Source: Mangrovimonas futianensis (lineage in GTDB: Bacteria > Bacteroidota > Bacteroidia > Flavobacteriales > Flavobacteriaceae). Taken from it: a DNA stretch of 64,000 nt. The translations under genes and the position numbers were made by a program. The notes under the pieces were generated by a model. That model was not told the DNA's origin. It searched no databases and saw only the letters and a program-made list of their open reading frames with translations. Where the stretch lies: assembly GCF_021245805.1 (NCBI RefSeq), contig NZ_JAJJNF010000006.1, positions 124,001-188,000 on the forward strand, given 5' to 3'. Positions 42,756-51,585 of the stretch are shown one piece after another (the stretch's first letter is position 1; each line of letters begins with the position of its first letter).

Positions 42756-43526
42756 TTAATTTTCAAGACGCTTTACTTCCTCATCAATTTCAAGTATTAA
42801 TTCGTTAGACTTATCTATAACGCTAGTGTAATTGCGTAATTTAAATATTCTTAAAAAAATAGCTTCCTGAAGGTCTTTCACCAATTGGTCATCCTTCATT
42901 AACGACTCATAATTTTTTATTATTGTTTTATAATACACAACACTATCCTCTTCCCCATAATTACGGTATTTTTTATTGTTCTTGTCTAGTTTTAGATACT
43001 TTTGATACGGCTTTAAAAATTGGAAATTTCTACTTGGGGACTTGTCGCGACCCATTCCTATAATTCTAACAAAACTTAGCTCATAAAGATTCGCTATTTT
43101 TTGTCGTAAAGTATCATTACTAAGAGTTTCCAGTCCTGCAGATTTTAAAGCTTCAAACCCTGACATTTTAGGGAAAAATTGATCATCGTCATCAGCAAGT
43201 ATTAGATCACGAGCAATGGAATCGTCGAAGGGGAGTTCATTAATAATATGATCTCTTAATCTAGCATTATTTACAATTCCCTTATCATACCGGGAATGGC
43301 CCCTTTCTAAATCCTCCAAGGAAACCATTATGTCATCTTTAATTTCTTTATATATTTCAATTTCTAAGATTTTTGTTTTTCTGTCTTCATTCCAATTATT
43401 CAGTTGTAGTGCAACTAAAATTCCAATAACAACAAGCACTATTTCTCCGATCGCATATTTCAGATACTTTCCAGTATTACCTTCTAGAAGTAAGTTTTGT
43501 CTAATTTTTCTAAAGAATTTTATCAT
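42756..43526 (-). CDS. DUF6090 family membrane-anchored protein
   Basis: A 256-aa protein with the characteristic start IKFFRKIRQNLL, then KYAIGEIVLVVIGILVALQLNNWNE, one membrane helix that defines the DUF6090 family in Bacteroidota. The remaining soluble, charged helices are less conserved. Function unknown; such genes often occur in multiple copies per genome. Start ATG at 43526. The 161-bp spacer upstream holds TGGTTAGTGGTTGG and other short repeats. Confidence 0.85.
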   Translation of the reverse strand: MIKFFRKIRQNLLLEGNTGKYLKYAIGEIVLVVIGILVALQLNNWNEDRKTKILEIEIYKEIKDDIMVSLEDLERGHSRYDKGIVNNARLRDHIINELPFDDSIARDLILADDDDQFFPKMSGFEALKSAGLETLSNDTLRQKIANLYELSFVRIIGMGRDKSPSRNFQFLKPYQKYLKLDKNNKKYRNYGEEDSVVYYKTIIKNYESLMKDDQLVKDLQEAIFLRIFKLRNYTSVIDKSNELILEIDEEVKRLEN

Positions 43527-43687
43527 TGGTTAGTGGTTGGTTAAAATGAAGTACAACGGTTTGCGGACAATGCTCGCGTTACGGGTTTGGTTTTTTTGTT
43601 ATGTCGGAAGTTACGAATTAATATTGTTGTGGAAATTCAATTTCATTTATTCAGCTAGTAATGCACATTATACAATGTTGTAATACA

Positions 43688-44551
43688 TTAATCGGGATAA
43701 TATTGGGTTACAATCATCTTACCATTTGGCGACCAATGTGCACGACCAACTCTAATATTTTTGGGCGTTACTCGATATTCTTTTATGGATTCAAGATTTA
43801 TTATCCAAAGTGAATATTCGCCATTGACTCTTCTTGAGAATAGTATGTTTAATCCGTCTGGTGACCAGTCTGGGCGCTCATCACAATATGTGTTTTGAGT
43901 TAGTCGCATTTGTCTTGATCCGTCAGGTTTCATTATATAAATCTCACTATTTCCATCTCTTTCTGAATTAAACGCGATCCAATTACCGTCTGGGGAAAAT
44001 GTGGGATCAGTATTGTCTGTGTTCGAAAATGTAAGTTGTGAAACATTTGAACCGTCTGGTTTCATTATATAAATTTCACGATTTCCAGTTCTATCTGAGG
44101 AAAAAACCACCTTTGAACCGTCAGGTGACCAATCTGCCCAACCATCTCTTGAGGGATTTTCTGTAAGTCTTATTCTATTTTTTCCATCATTATCCATCAT
44201 CCAGACATCCGTATTTGAGCCAGCATCATATTGGAATAATAATTTCGATCCGTCTCCTGACCAAGCCCCATGATCCTCTTTTGCCTTATCATATGTAAGT
44301 CTAATAACATCTGTTCCGTCAGGCTTCATTTGATACAAATCGTTTGAACCTGCTCTGTTTGAATCAAAGATTATTAAACTTCCATCTGGCGACCATTCTG
44401 GTTCTTCATCTGCAAATTCATTAGATGTAAGCCTAATCAATTCTTTGGTGTCAAGATTGAAAATAGCAATCTCACTTGATGTTCGCTGAGAATAAATAAC
44501 CTCTTGAAAAAGAAGGAAGATTATTATTGAAAGCAAAATTCTTATTAGCAT
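43688..44551 (-). CDS. secreted TolB-like PD40 beta-propeller protein
   Basis: A 287-aa exported protein: signal peptide MLIRILLSIIIFLLFQEVIYSQ, then six PD40/WD40-like blades, each with W/FSPDG (EWSPDGSLIIFDS, DWSPDGSKVVFSSD, TFSPDGNWIAFNSE) and following IYIMKPDGS. It is a TolB C-terminal-like propeller without the other TolB domain. Such propellers bind proteins or peptides; the partner is unknown. The regular, highly similar blades suggest recent internal duplication. Start ATG at 44551. Confidence 0.85.
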   Translation of the reverse strand: MLIRILLSIIIFLLFQEVIYSQRTSSEIAIFNLDTKELIRLTSNEFADEEPEWSPDGSLIIFDSNRAGSNDLYQMKPDGTDVIRLTYDKAKEDHGAWSGDGSKLLFQYDAGSNTDVWMMDNDGKNRIRLTENPSRDGWADWSPDGSKVVFSSDRTGNREIYIMKPDGSNVSQLTFSNTDNTDPTFSPDGNWIAFNSERDGNSEIYIMKPDGSRQMRLTQNTYCDERPDWSPDGLNILFSRRVNGEYSLWIINLESIKEYRVTPKNIRVGRAHWSPNGKMIVTQYYPD

Positions 44552-44691
44552 GGTATAGGATTATGCATTACTACGGCCCCGTTTTGTGCATTAATTTGGT
44601 CAGCCGTGGTTAGTGTTTGTTTATATGGTTCATATTCTTTTACCGGTTCAGCCCTGCTGAGGGCTTGGCGTTTGTTGTGTACAGGTTTTAT

Positions 44692-45246
44692 TTATTCAAT
44701 ATTATAATTCGGATTTCGAATGTCACTTTTATGAACTTTGTGTACATTTTTAATCATATCTCTTTCACAAGCTCCGAATTCCGCAAAGTTCTTTTTCGCC
44801 TGGTTTAGTGAAACTCTATTTGCTCCTTCTTCATAATTTGGCTCAGTCCGTTGAATAGGATCATCCTCCCAAAAACAAGTTGTGCAAATTTGGTAAGTTC
44901 CGTTTGGCTTTTCATTTAAAGTATTGTAACCGCAACATTCACAATAAAACCTTCCATTAGCTTGAGCTCTTTGAAATTCAACAATATCTATCAATTCTTT
45001 ATCAGGGAATTTTTTTAAAGAATCAGCTATTTGATTTTCTGAATACTCATTAGCGAAGAAAAGTCGATAGCTTTCATAATTGGTTTTTGTCAATTCCGAA
45101 TTTAATTCTTGGAAGTATTCATAATCGATATCACACATTTCTCGTAAATAGTCTTCAATAATATCTTTTAATTCCCAAGTATCTATATCTAGTGCAGTTC
45201 GGCCTTTAATTCTGTGTAGTTTAATATGTGGTTTATCTATTTTCAA
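44692..45246 (-). CDS. CPCC family cysteine-rich protein
   Basis: A 184-aa protein; the C-terminal 85 residues match the CPCC cysteine-rich family: FYCECCGYNTLNEKPNGTY, CTTCFWEDDPIQ, GANRVSLNQAKKNFAEFGA. Four cysteines probably bind zinc. The N-terminal 100 residues are acidic and helical with no recognised domain. Here the usual CPCC is CECC. The start is TTG at 45246; no ATG or GTG lies between it and the in-frame TAA upstream. A ~60-bp element shared with the next gene upstream lies 29 bp before it. Confidence 0.78.
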   Translation of the reverse strand: MKIDKPHIKLHRIKGRTALDIDTWELKDIIEDYLREMCDIDYEYFQELNSELTKTNYESYRLFFANEYSENQIADSLKKFPDKELIDIVEFQRAQANGRFYCECCGYNTLNEKPNGTYQICTTCFWEDDPIQRTEPNYEEGANRVSLNQAKKNFAEFGACERDMIKNVHKVHKSDIRNPNYNIE

Positions 45247-45274
45247 CTTATTTTTCCAGTGTGTGGCAATTTTT

Positions 45275-45335
45275 TATACCATTACTAAAATTATTTTTAT
45301 TCCTTGATTTGTGGGGGTATGATTACGTTTTTGTC
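45275..45335. repeat. cassette-like direct repeat, copy 1
   Basis: This ~61-bp element aligns with 46049-46109 at roughly 75-80% with one gap on each side; shared blocks are TTACTAAAAT, TTTTTATTC, ATTTGTGG and TGATT. Each copy lies just upstream of a minus-strand gene that starts with TTG. Confidence 0.7.
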
Positions 45336-45360
45336 TCAGATCTTGTAGAAATTCGTTTTT

Positions 45361-46032
45361 TTATTCCAATTCCGTCATTGTAAGTTTCAATTCAGTTTTA
45401 TGGAATGTTCTTAATTCTATAGTTTTTTCTTTTTTGTTTTCAATTAAGTAAGGCACGTCTCCATCCAAAAATAAGATGTCAAATCCTTTGTGATTAATTC
45501 GTTCCCAGCGTGATGTTTTAAATCTTGGGTCTTTAATTGATTTTCTTGTAAAAGTTGAGTCGGTTACAAAGTAAATCGTGTCTTGAAAGATTTCATTTTG
45601 CCAAGAAAATGTTTTTCCAATCAGTTCAACTTTTTGATTGTTTTTAAGTTTTTCTGATAATTTTCTGTAGATATGTAAGTGCTCATTAATTGGAGTTTTC
45701 ACCACTAACGAATCTGAATTAACTTTTACAATTTCATAAGCTTCCGAAGGATTGTCTTCGTGATGCTGGTCATTGAAAATTATTTTTTCAGAGAATAACA
45801 TTCTTTTACTTTCTCGAATTTGGTTAGTTCCGAAGTTTCTGAAAGAACCTTGAGCATAAACTTTATTGTTTTCAAAAGTCATAAGGTTTTGAATTGCAAA
45901 AGGCATATCCAGATTTTCAGAGTTAAAAGACAAGGAATAATCACCAATCCAAGTTCCTTTCAAATCTTTGTCGGTTTGACAAGCAGATAGAAAAAGGATT
46001 AAAATGGATGATATGATTGCTGTTTTTCTCAA
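45361..46032 (-). CDS. hypothetical lipoprotein
   Basis: A 223-aa lipoprotein: signal RKTAIISSILILFLSAC with lipobox Cys, then KGTWIGDYSLSF, which recalls lipocalin-like starts, and a beta-rich body. Family not recognised. It begins with TTG at 46032; the in-frame upstream stop lies a few codons before and no ATG intervenes. The same ~60-bp element that precedes the CPCC gene lies 17 bp upstream. Confidence 0.65.
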   Translation of the reverse strand: MRKTAIISSILILFLSACQTDKDLKGTWIGDYSLSFNSENLDMPFAIQNLMTFENNKVYAQGSFRNFGTNQIRESKRMLFSEKIIFNDQHHEDNPSEAYEIVKVNSDSLVVKTPINEHLHIYRKLSEKLKNNQKVELIGKTFSWQNEIFQDTIYFVTDSTFTRKSIKDPRFKTSRWERINHKGFDILFLDGDVPYLIENKKEKTIELRTFHKTELKLTMTELE

Positions 46033-46048
46033 ATTTACGGCAAGGTGC

Positions 46049-46109
46049 TATATCCTTACTAAAATAGGTTTTTATTCTTCATTTGTGGTGATGTGATTGC
46101 TTTTTTGAC
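46049..46109. repeat. cassette-like direct repeat, copy 2
   Basis: It shares TTACTAAAAT, TTTTTATTC, ATTTGTGG and TGATT with 45275-45335, so the two copies flank the lipoprotein gene in the same orientation. The wider gap 46033-46630 holds only this and the repeats described next. Confidence 0.7.
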
Positions 46110-46385
46110 ATATTAAGTTCTGGATGATACTATGGTAATGGTGTGGTTGGTTAACTTGATGAGATGCTGAAATCCTTCGTCTGGCTCAGGACAGGCTTGG
46201 TTACGTATGAAAGTTCATTTACTGAACCTCACGCTAGCGCGAGCGTCCAGCTCGTACCTCAATCCAAGCACCAACAACTAAATTGAAATGAAGGTAATAG
46301 TAAGTGATGCCTAAAGACAAGTTATAGCGTTCACCATTATCATTATCCTTTATCAATAGTTCTCGATACACCTCCCTGCGGTCGG

Positions 46386-46480
46386 CACTCGAACTGACTA
46401 CGTCTTGTTAATCCCAAGCGTGATGTCACTTCGAGTGATCGTTCAAAGAGCAACGAAGAACGATTGTATCGAGAAGTCAG
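46386..46480. repeat. intergenic hairpin repeat D
   Basis: CACTCGAA (46386-46393) is complementary to TTCGAGTG (46430-46437), and ATCGTTC (46438-46444) pairs with GAACGAT (46458-46464), ending TATCGAGAAGT. This resembles widespread Bacteroidota intergenic palindromes. Before it, 46150-46385 has short repeat-like pieces (GATGCTGAAAT, TTCTCGATAC) and no gene; after it, 46494-46520 has TTGTTAATTG-type repeats also found at 36917-36952. Confidence 0.65.
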
Positions 46481-46630
46481 AAGCTGTAGTCCCATTGTTA
46501 ATTGTTCATTGTTAATTGAGTATCGTCTAGCCTCTTGGTTCTTGGTTCTTGCTTCTTTTCCATTAAAAAAATCATAAAACCCGCCCAAAACTTGACAACC
46601 AACAAAAGAATATCGTAATTTTAATGTGCT

Positions 46631-47758
46631 ATGACAAACCCAAACCCTCAAAGGAAAGGCTTCGTTTTTAAAACCTACGAGGCACCATACCAATCGCCTT
46701 TTGATAAACTCTTCGATATCTTTAAGGAGCTTATTACTTATACCTCTGGAGATTTTGACGAGGCCATCGACTGGTTGCGCGATTTGGATGACGAATATAA
46801 GTTAACTTCTGCCGAGTATACCATTGACGATTTTATTGAAGACCTGAAGAAAAAAGGATACATCCGTGAGGAGATAGACCCCGACGGACAAGGCGGAATG
46901 GCTATTACTGCCAAAACCGAACGGGCCATCCGTCAGCAGGCACTGGACCAAATCTTTGGGAAAATAAAACGCAGTGGTGCTGGTAACCATCGCAGTAAAA
47001 CCCCTGGGGTGGGCGATGAACATACGGGGGACTTTAGAACCTATCAGTTTGGTGATGCGCTTGACAAAGTCTCTATGACCGAGAGCCTAAAGAATGCCCA
47101 GATCAATCATGGCATTGGTGATTTTACCATGGCCGAGGATGACCTGGTGGTAGAGGAGACCCTCCACAAATCACAGATGAGTACCGTGCTGATGATTGAC
47201 ATTAGCCATAGCATGATTCTTTATGGCGAAGACCGCATTACCCCAGCCAAAAAGGTAGCCATGGCACTGGCCGAACTCATTACCACACGCTACCCCAAGG
47301 ATACCTTGGATATTTTGGTGTTTGGGAACGATGCTTGGGCTATTGAAATTAAGGACTTGCCCTACTTAAAAGTAGGGCCTTATCATACCAATACGGTGGC
47401 GGGCTTGCAGTTGGCCATGGATCTACTGCGAAGAAAAAGGAATACCAATAAACAGATTTTTATGATTACCGATGGGAAACCCAGTTGTGTGCGTTTGCCA
47501 GACGGGGAGTACTATAAAGACAGTGTGGGGTTGAACCCCTTTATCACCAACAAGTGCTATGCCATGGCCCAACAGGCTAGAAGGCTGCACATACCCATCA
47601 CCACCTTTATGATTGCCAAGGATGAGTACTTGATGCAGTTTGTAAGGGAGTTTACCTATGCCAACCAAGGGAAGGCCTTTTATACAGGGCTGAAAGGACT
47701 GGGGGAAATGATTTTTGAAGATTATGAAACCAATAGGAGAAAGCGTATTAGGGGATAA
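46631..47758 (+). CDS. VWA domain protein (CoxE-like)
   Basis: A 375-aa cytoplasmic protein with a helical N-terminal region and a von Willebrand A domain from about residue 184. The MIDAS motif DISHS (190-194), then TNTVAGLQLAM and MITDGKPS are visible. Paired with a MoxR-like AAA ATPase directly downstream, it resembles systems that insert metals or remodel protein complexes. The client is not encoded nearby. Start ATG at 46631. Confidence 0.85.
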   Translation: MTNPNPQRKGFVFKTYEAPYQSPFDKLFDIFKELITYTSGDFDEAIDWLRDLDDEYKLTSAEYTIDDFIEDLKKKGYIREEIDPDGQGGMAITAKTERAIRQQALDQIFGKIKRSGAGNHRSKTPGVGDEHTGDFRTYQFGDALDKVSMTESLKNAQINHGIGDFTMAEDDLVVEETLHKSQMSTVLMIDISHSMILYGEDRITPAKKVAMALAELITTRYPKDTLDILVFGNDAWAIEIKDLPYLKVGPYHTNTVAGLQLAMDLLRRKRNTNKQIFMITDGKPSCVRLPDGEYYKDSVGLNPFITNKCYAMAQQARRLHIPITTFMIAKDEYLMQFVREFTYANQGKAFYTGLKGLGEMIFEDYETNRRKRIRG

Positions 47759-47834
47759 GGTAGTTGGAAGGTTGTAAAGTTAAAAGTTGAAAAGTAAAAG
47801 TTAGAAAATTGATACATGTTGTCACATCAAGCGC

Positions 47835-47858
47835 ACCTTGCTTGCCGGCAGGCAAGGT
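47835..47858. repeat. near-perfect 24-bp palindrome between the VWA and AAA genes
   Basis: ACCTTGCTTGCC and GGCAGGCAAGGT are complementary apart from one base. It lies in the 127-bp spacer of an otherwise paired operon, after AAAAGTTGAAAAGT-type A-rich repeats, and may be an inserted mobile palindrome. Confidence 0.65.
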
Positions 47859-47885
47859 CGAGATGTTTCAAAAAGCGAAATATAA

Positions 47886-49352
47886 ATGAAAATAGAAAAT
47901 ATCAAAACCTTTGGACAATTAAAGGAAGCAGGCTATCAAAGTAAGTCTATCAAAGACGAACTTAGGGATAACCTCATTCAAAAAATAAAGAACAACGAGC
48001 CTACCTTTGAAGGTATTCATGGGTATGAAACCACGGTGATTCCTGAATTGGAACGCGCCATCCTGTCTAGGCACAATATCAACCTATTGGGGTTGCGCGG
48101 ACAGGCCAAAACCCGTCTAGCCCGATTGATGGTCACTTTGCTAGATGAGTACATTCCTGTGGTGGAAGGCTCTGAGATTCACGATGACCCGTTTCATCCC
48201 ATCTCCAGATATGCCAAGGAGTTGTTGCAGGTGAAGGGTGACGAGACACCTATAGGCTGGTTGCACCGTGAGGAGCGTTTTGCCGAAAAACTGGCTACCC
48301 CAGATGTGACGGTGGCCGATATCATTGGGGATGTAGACCCCATTAAAGCGGCAAACTTGAAACTGAGTTATGCCGATGACCGTGTGATTCATTACGGAAT
48401 GATACCACGGGCCAATAGAAGCATTTTTGTGATAAATGAGTTGCCCGACTTGCAGGCGCGTATACAGGTGGCCTTGTTTAATATCTTGCAAGAAGGCGAT
48501 ATTCAAATACGTGGGTTTAAATTGCGACTGCCTTTGGATATGCTGTTTGTGTTTACTGCTAATCCTGAGGATTATACCAATAGGGGAAGCATTGTAACCC
48601 CACTTAAAGACCGAATCGGGTCCCAGATTTTGACGCATTACCCCATAGATATAGAAACCGCTAGGTTGATTACCGAACAAGAAGCCAAGGTGGTCTCTGG
48701 ACAAAAGGAGCATATCATGGTTCCAGATCTGGCAAAAGATCTGCTGGAGCAGATTGTTTTTGAGGCTCGGGATAGTGAGTATATTGATGCCAAAAGTGGG
48801 GTGAGTGCCCGACTGAGTATCACGGCTTTTGAAAACCTTTTGAGTACGGCTGAAAGGCGTGCTTTAAAAGCGGGTGACGAGCAAACCATGGTTAGGTTAA
48901 GTGACTTTGTTGGTATTATTCCATCAATAGTAGGAAAAGTGGAGTTGGTATATGAAGGCGAGCAGGAAGGTGCAGCCTTGGTGGCTTACAACCTGATAGG
49001 GGAAGCGATTAAAACTTTGTTCCCAACCTATTTTCCAAAGATTGAGAAACTTAAAAAACAAGATGAGGAAACCCCTTATGATGATGTGGTGTCCTGGTTT
49101 TTTAACCAAAAGGACGGGTTTGAAATCCTGGATGACTTTAGAGAGAAGGAATACCGACAGTTACTGGATTCCATATCACCTTTAGATGATTTGATAGGGA
49201 AGTACCAACCTGAATTGCCTAAGGAGGAAACTTACTTTGAGAAGGAGTTTATCTTGTGGGCCCTAGTGGAATTTAAGCAACTGAGTAAATTTAGGTTTAC
49301 CGAAGGGACCCAATTTAAGGATCCGTATGGTAGTTTTATAAGCGGTATTTAA
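47886..49352 (+). CDS. MoxR/ChlI-type AAA ATPase
   Basis: A 488-aa AAA+ ATPase. Walker A is GLRGQAKT (69-76), then SIFVINELPDLQARIQVALFNILQEGD, with Walker B-like FVINE, and sensor FVFTANPEDYTNRG. It is in the Mg-chelatase ChlI/MoxR clade and the C-terminal half has extra helices. It acts with VWA proteins to remodel or load metalloproteins. It lies 127 bp after the VWA gene; its stop overlaps the stop of the convergent YdeI-like gene by 4 bp. Confidence 0.88.
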   Translation: MKIENIKTFGQLKEAGYQSKSIKDELRDNLIQKIKNNEPTFEGIHGYETTVIPELERAILSRHNINLLGLRGQAKTRLARLMVTLLDEYIPVVEGSEIHDDPFHPISRYAKELLQVKGDETPIGWLHREERFAEKLATPDVTVADIIGDVDPIKAANLKLSYADDRVIHYGMIPRANRSIFVINELPDLQARIQVALFNILQEGDIQIRGFKLRLPLDMLFVFTANPEDYTNRGSIVTPLKDRIGSQILTHYPIDIETARLITEQEAKVVSGQKEHIMVPDLAKDLLEQIVFEARDSEYIDAKSGVSARLSITAFENLLSTAERRALKAGDEQTMVRLSDFVGIIPSIVGKVELVYEGEQEGAALVAYNLIGEAIKTLFPTYFPKIEKLKKQDEETPYDDVVSWFFNQKDGFEILDDFREKEYRQLLDSISPLDDLIGKYQPELPKEETYFEKEFILWALVEFKQLSKFRFTEGTQFKDPYGSFISGI

Positions 49353-49927
49353 TAACTGTCCCCGCGGGACTTTTGGTTGTCCGCACAATATTTGATGATT
49401 TCGAGGATGCGTTTTTGTCTGGTGGTGTCGCGTTTGGCGTCATTTAACCAGTACAGATAGCTCTTTCTGTAAGATGGCGCAAACTGATTGTAGTTATCAA
49501 AAGCCTGAGGATTTTGGTCGAAAGCTCGCTGTAAATCCTCAGGTATGATGCCATTTTCTACATCGTCTAGGGCTGTCCAACTGCCATTTTCCTTGGCAAT
49601 TGCAATAGACTGGTGCCCCGATGTGTGAATCAAATCGGCGGCTGCCAATTCATCAATGTATTTTTTGTTCAGGGCGCTCCAAGCACTTTTGGGGTTTCTC
49701 CGGGTAAAGTACTGCCGGCGTTTGCCATCGCCCAAACTCTTTACGGTAGAATCGATCCAGCCATAGCAAAGGGCAACCTTTACGGCTTCTTCCCAGCGCA
49801 TGCTGTCTTTGGGATGGTCTACCTTATAAAATATTAAATAAACACCTGTAAACTCCTCGTGGTTGTCATGCAACCAGTCCCTCCATGCATCATGTGTTTT
49901 GAAATAGAGTTCGAGGAGTTTGGACAC
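49349..49927 (-). CDS. YdeI/OmpD-associated family protein
   Basis: A 192-aa protein of the YdeI (bacteriocin-protection) family: WRDWLHDNHEEFTGVYLIFYK, then EEAVKVALCYGWIDSTVKSL, DGKRRQYFTRRNPKSAWSALN and, at the C-terminus, PSYRKSYLYWLNDAKRDTTR. Function is uncertain. It begins with GTG (49927) and is preceded by the M1 peptidase gene (ending at 49930) with 2 bp between; it overlaps the AAA gene end-to-end. Confidence 0.82.
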   Translation of the reverse strand: MSKLLELYFKTHDAWRDWLHDNHEEFTGVYLIFYKVDHPKDSMRWEEAVKVALCYGWIDSTVKSLGDGKRRQYFTRRNPKSAWSALNKKYIDELAAADLIHTSGHQSIAIAKENGSWTALDDVENGIIPEDLQRAFDQNPQAFDNYNQFAPSYRKSYLYWLNDAKRDTTRQKRILEIIKYCADNQKSRGDSY

Positions 49928-49929
49928 GG

Positions 49930-51564
49930 TTATATCTTTTTAGGGATGATATAGAAATTAGGGTCAATGGTTACATCATCCGAAGCAATAAAAGCGGTGC
50001 GCCAATCTTGCTTGGGGTAGATCCATTGTTTCTTACCATCATAGGTAATGATTACTGGCATGTCAAAGTTTTCAACCACATTGGTCCATCTAAACTTGAT
50101 TTGCTGACCTTCCACTTCATATTCTAAAACAGGAATGCGGGTGTCTCTTAAATATTGATTGAAAAACTCAGTAAGGTCATAACCAGTTTTCTCACTTAAA
50201 TAGTCTTCTACCTGTTTGGTAGTTACCGTTTGGTGGTAGAAATCTTTGTTGAGACCTCTTAAAATTTGACGCCACTTTTCATCGTCTTCAATCAATTGGC
50301 GCAAGGTGTGCAACATGTTGGCACCTTTGTAGTACATGTCCCCAGAACCTTCTTTGTTCACATCGTAAAAACCAATGATGGGTTTGTCATTAGAAACAGC
50401 TCTACGCGTTCCGATGACATATTCTGAAGCGGCTTTTTTTCCGTAGAAATAATCTAGGAACAGGTTTTCAGAATAGGCTGTAAATCCTTCATGAATCCAC
50501 ATGTCTGCAATGTCTTTGTTGGTAATGTTGTTTGCGAACCACTCATGACCAGACTCGTGGATGATGATGAAGTCAAACTTCAACCCCCAGCCTGTTCCAG
50601 ACAGGTCACTACCCAAGTAGCCATTTTGATAATGGTTACCATAGGTCACCGAGCTTTGGTGTTCCATTCCTAAATAAGGTACTTCTACCAACTTAAAGCT
50701 ATCTTCATAGAACGGATAAGGACCGAACCAATGCTCAAACGCTTCCATCATTTGAGGCGCTTGCTTGAACTGTTCTTTGGCCTTGTCTAAGTTGTAGCTA
50801 AGTACCCAGTAGTCCATATCTAAAGGACCTTTTTCACCTTGGTATACTTCAGAAAAATGGGTGTAATCTCCTATGTTGACATTGACGCCGTAGTTGTTGA
50901 TTGGGTTTTTAACTTCCCAATTAAAGGTGGTAGTTGTTGGGTTTTCTACTTTGCTTTTTAAGCGTCCATTCGATACATCTATCAACCCCTTTGGAACCGT
51001 AACCGAAATGTCCATGCTGTCTACCTCATCATACATGTGGTCCTTACATGGCCACCAGACGCTGGCGCCCAGACCTTGGCAAGAGGTAGCGATAAAGGGA
51101 TTGCCGTTTTGGTCTTTTTTCCAAGAGAAACCACCGTCCCAAGGAGCTCTAACAGCTTCTCTTGGTTTTCCGGTGTAGTGAACCACAATTTCTTCGGTAT
51201 TGCCAACCTTTTGATATCTTTTTAAGTAAACGAAATGGGCGTTGCCGTCATGCTTTACATACAACCTTTGTCCGTTTTGGGTGACTTTGGTTATTTGCAT
51301 GGGCTCTTGCAAATCGATTTGCATCACGCCATTGCGCTCTAAAATCTTATACCTGATGGTATTGGTACCTTTGATGGTTTTGGTTTCTGGGAAAACCTCA
51401 ATATCTAAATGGTAATAAGTTAAATCCCACCAAGCCCGTTCTGGGGTAATGGTACCCCTTAAGGTATCTTGGTGTGTAAAATTCTCCTTCTTTTCTAATA
51501 GGCCTTGGGAATAGCCACTTAGAACAGACAGGGTCATAAACGTCGTTAAAAGTAAGTGTTTCAT
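49930..51564 (-). CDS. M1 family aminopeptidase, secreted
   Basis: A 544-aa exported metallopeptidase: signal peptide MKHLLLTTFMTLSVLSGYSQ, an N-terminal beta domain, GMEHQ (299-303, the position of the family's GAMEN), zinc ligands His336 and His340 in HESGHEW and Glu359 in IHEGFTAYSE, and a short C-terminal domain. It removes N-terminal residues from peptides in the envelope. It is shorter than cytosolic PepN because the large C-terminal helical domain is missing, as in many flavobacterial versions. Start ATG at 51564. Confidence 0.92.
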   Translation of the reverse strand: MKHLLLTTFMTLSVLSGYSQGLLEKKENFTHQDTLRGTITPERAWWDLTYYHLDIEVFPETKTIKGTNTIRYKILERNGVMQIDLQEPMQITKVTQNGQRLYVKHDGNAHFVYLKRYQKVGNTEEIVVHYTGKPREAVRAPWDGGFSWKKDQNGNPFIATSCQGLGASVWWPCKDHMYDEVDSMDISVTVPKGLIDVSNGRLKSKVENPTTTTFNWEVKNPINNYGVNVNIGDYTHFSEVYQGEKGPLDMDYWVLSYNLDKAKEQFKQAPQMMEAFEHWFGPYPFYEDSFKLVEVPYLGMEHQSSVTYGNHYQNGYLGSDLSGTGWGLKFDFIIIHESGHEWFANNITNKDIADMWIHEGFTAYSENLFLDYFYGKKAASEYVIGTRRAVSNDKPIIGFYDVNKEGSGDMYYKGANMLHTLRQLIEDDEKWRQILRGLNKDFYHQTVTTKQVEDYLSEKTGYDLTEFFNQYLRDTRIPVLEYEVEGQQIKFRWTNVVENFDMPVIITYDGKKQWIYPKQDWRTAFIASDDVTIDPNFYIIPKKI

Positions 51565-51585
51565 TATGTAGTAAGTGTGGGTAAT

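Noticed and set aside
46343..46693. 116-aa minus-strand reading frame before the VWA gene
   Set aside because: It runs through intergenic repeat D and the 5' end of the VWA gene and has no domain; it overlaps a well-supported gene.
47835..47858. terminator of the VWA gene
   Set aside because: The palindrome lacks a T tract on either side, so it is listed as a repeat.
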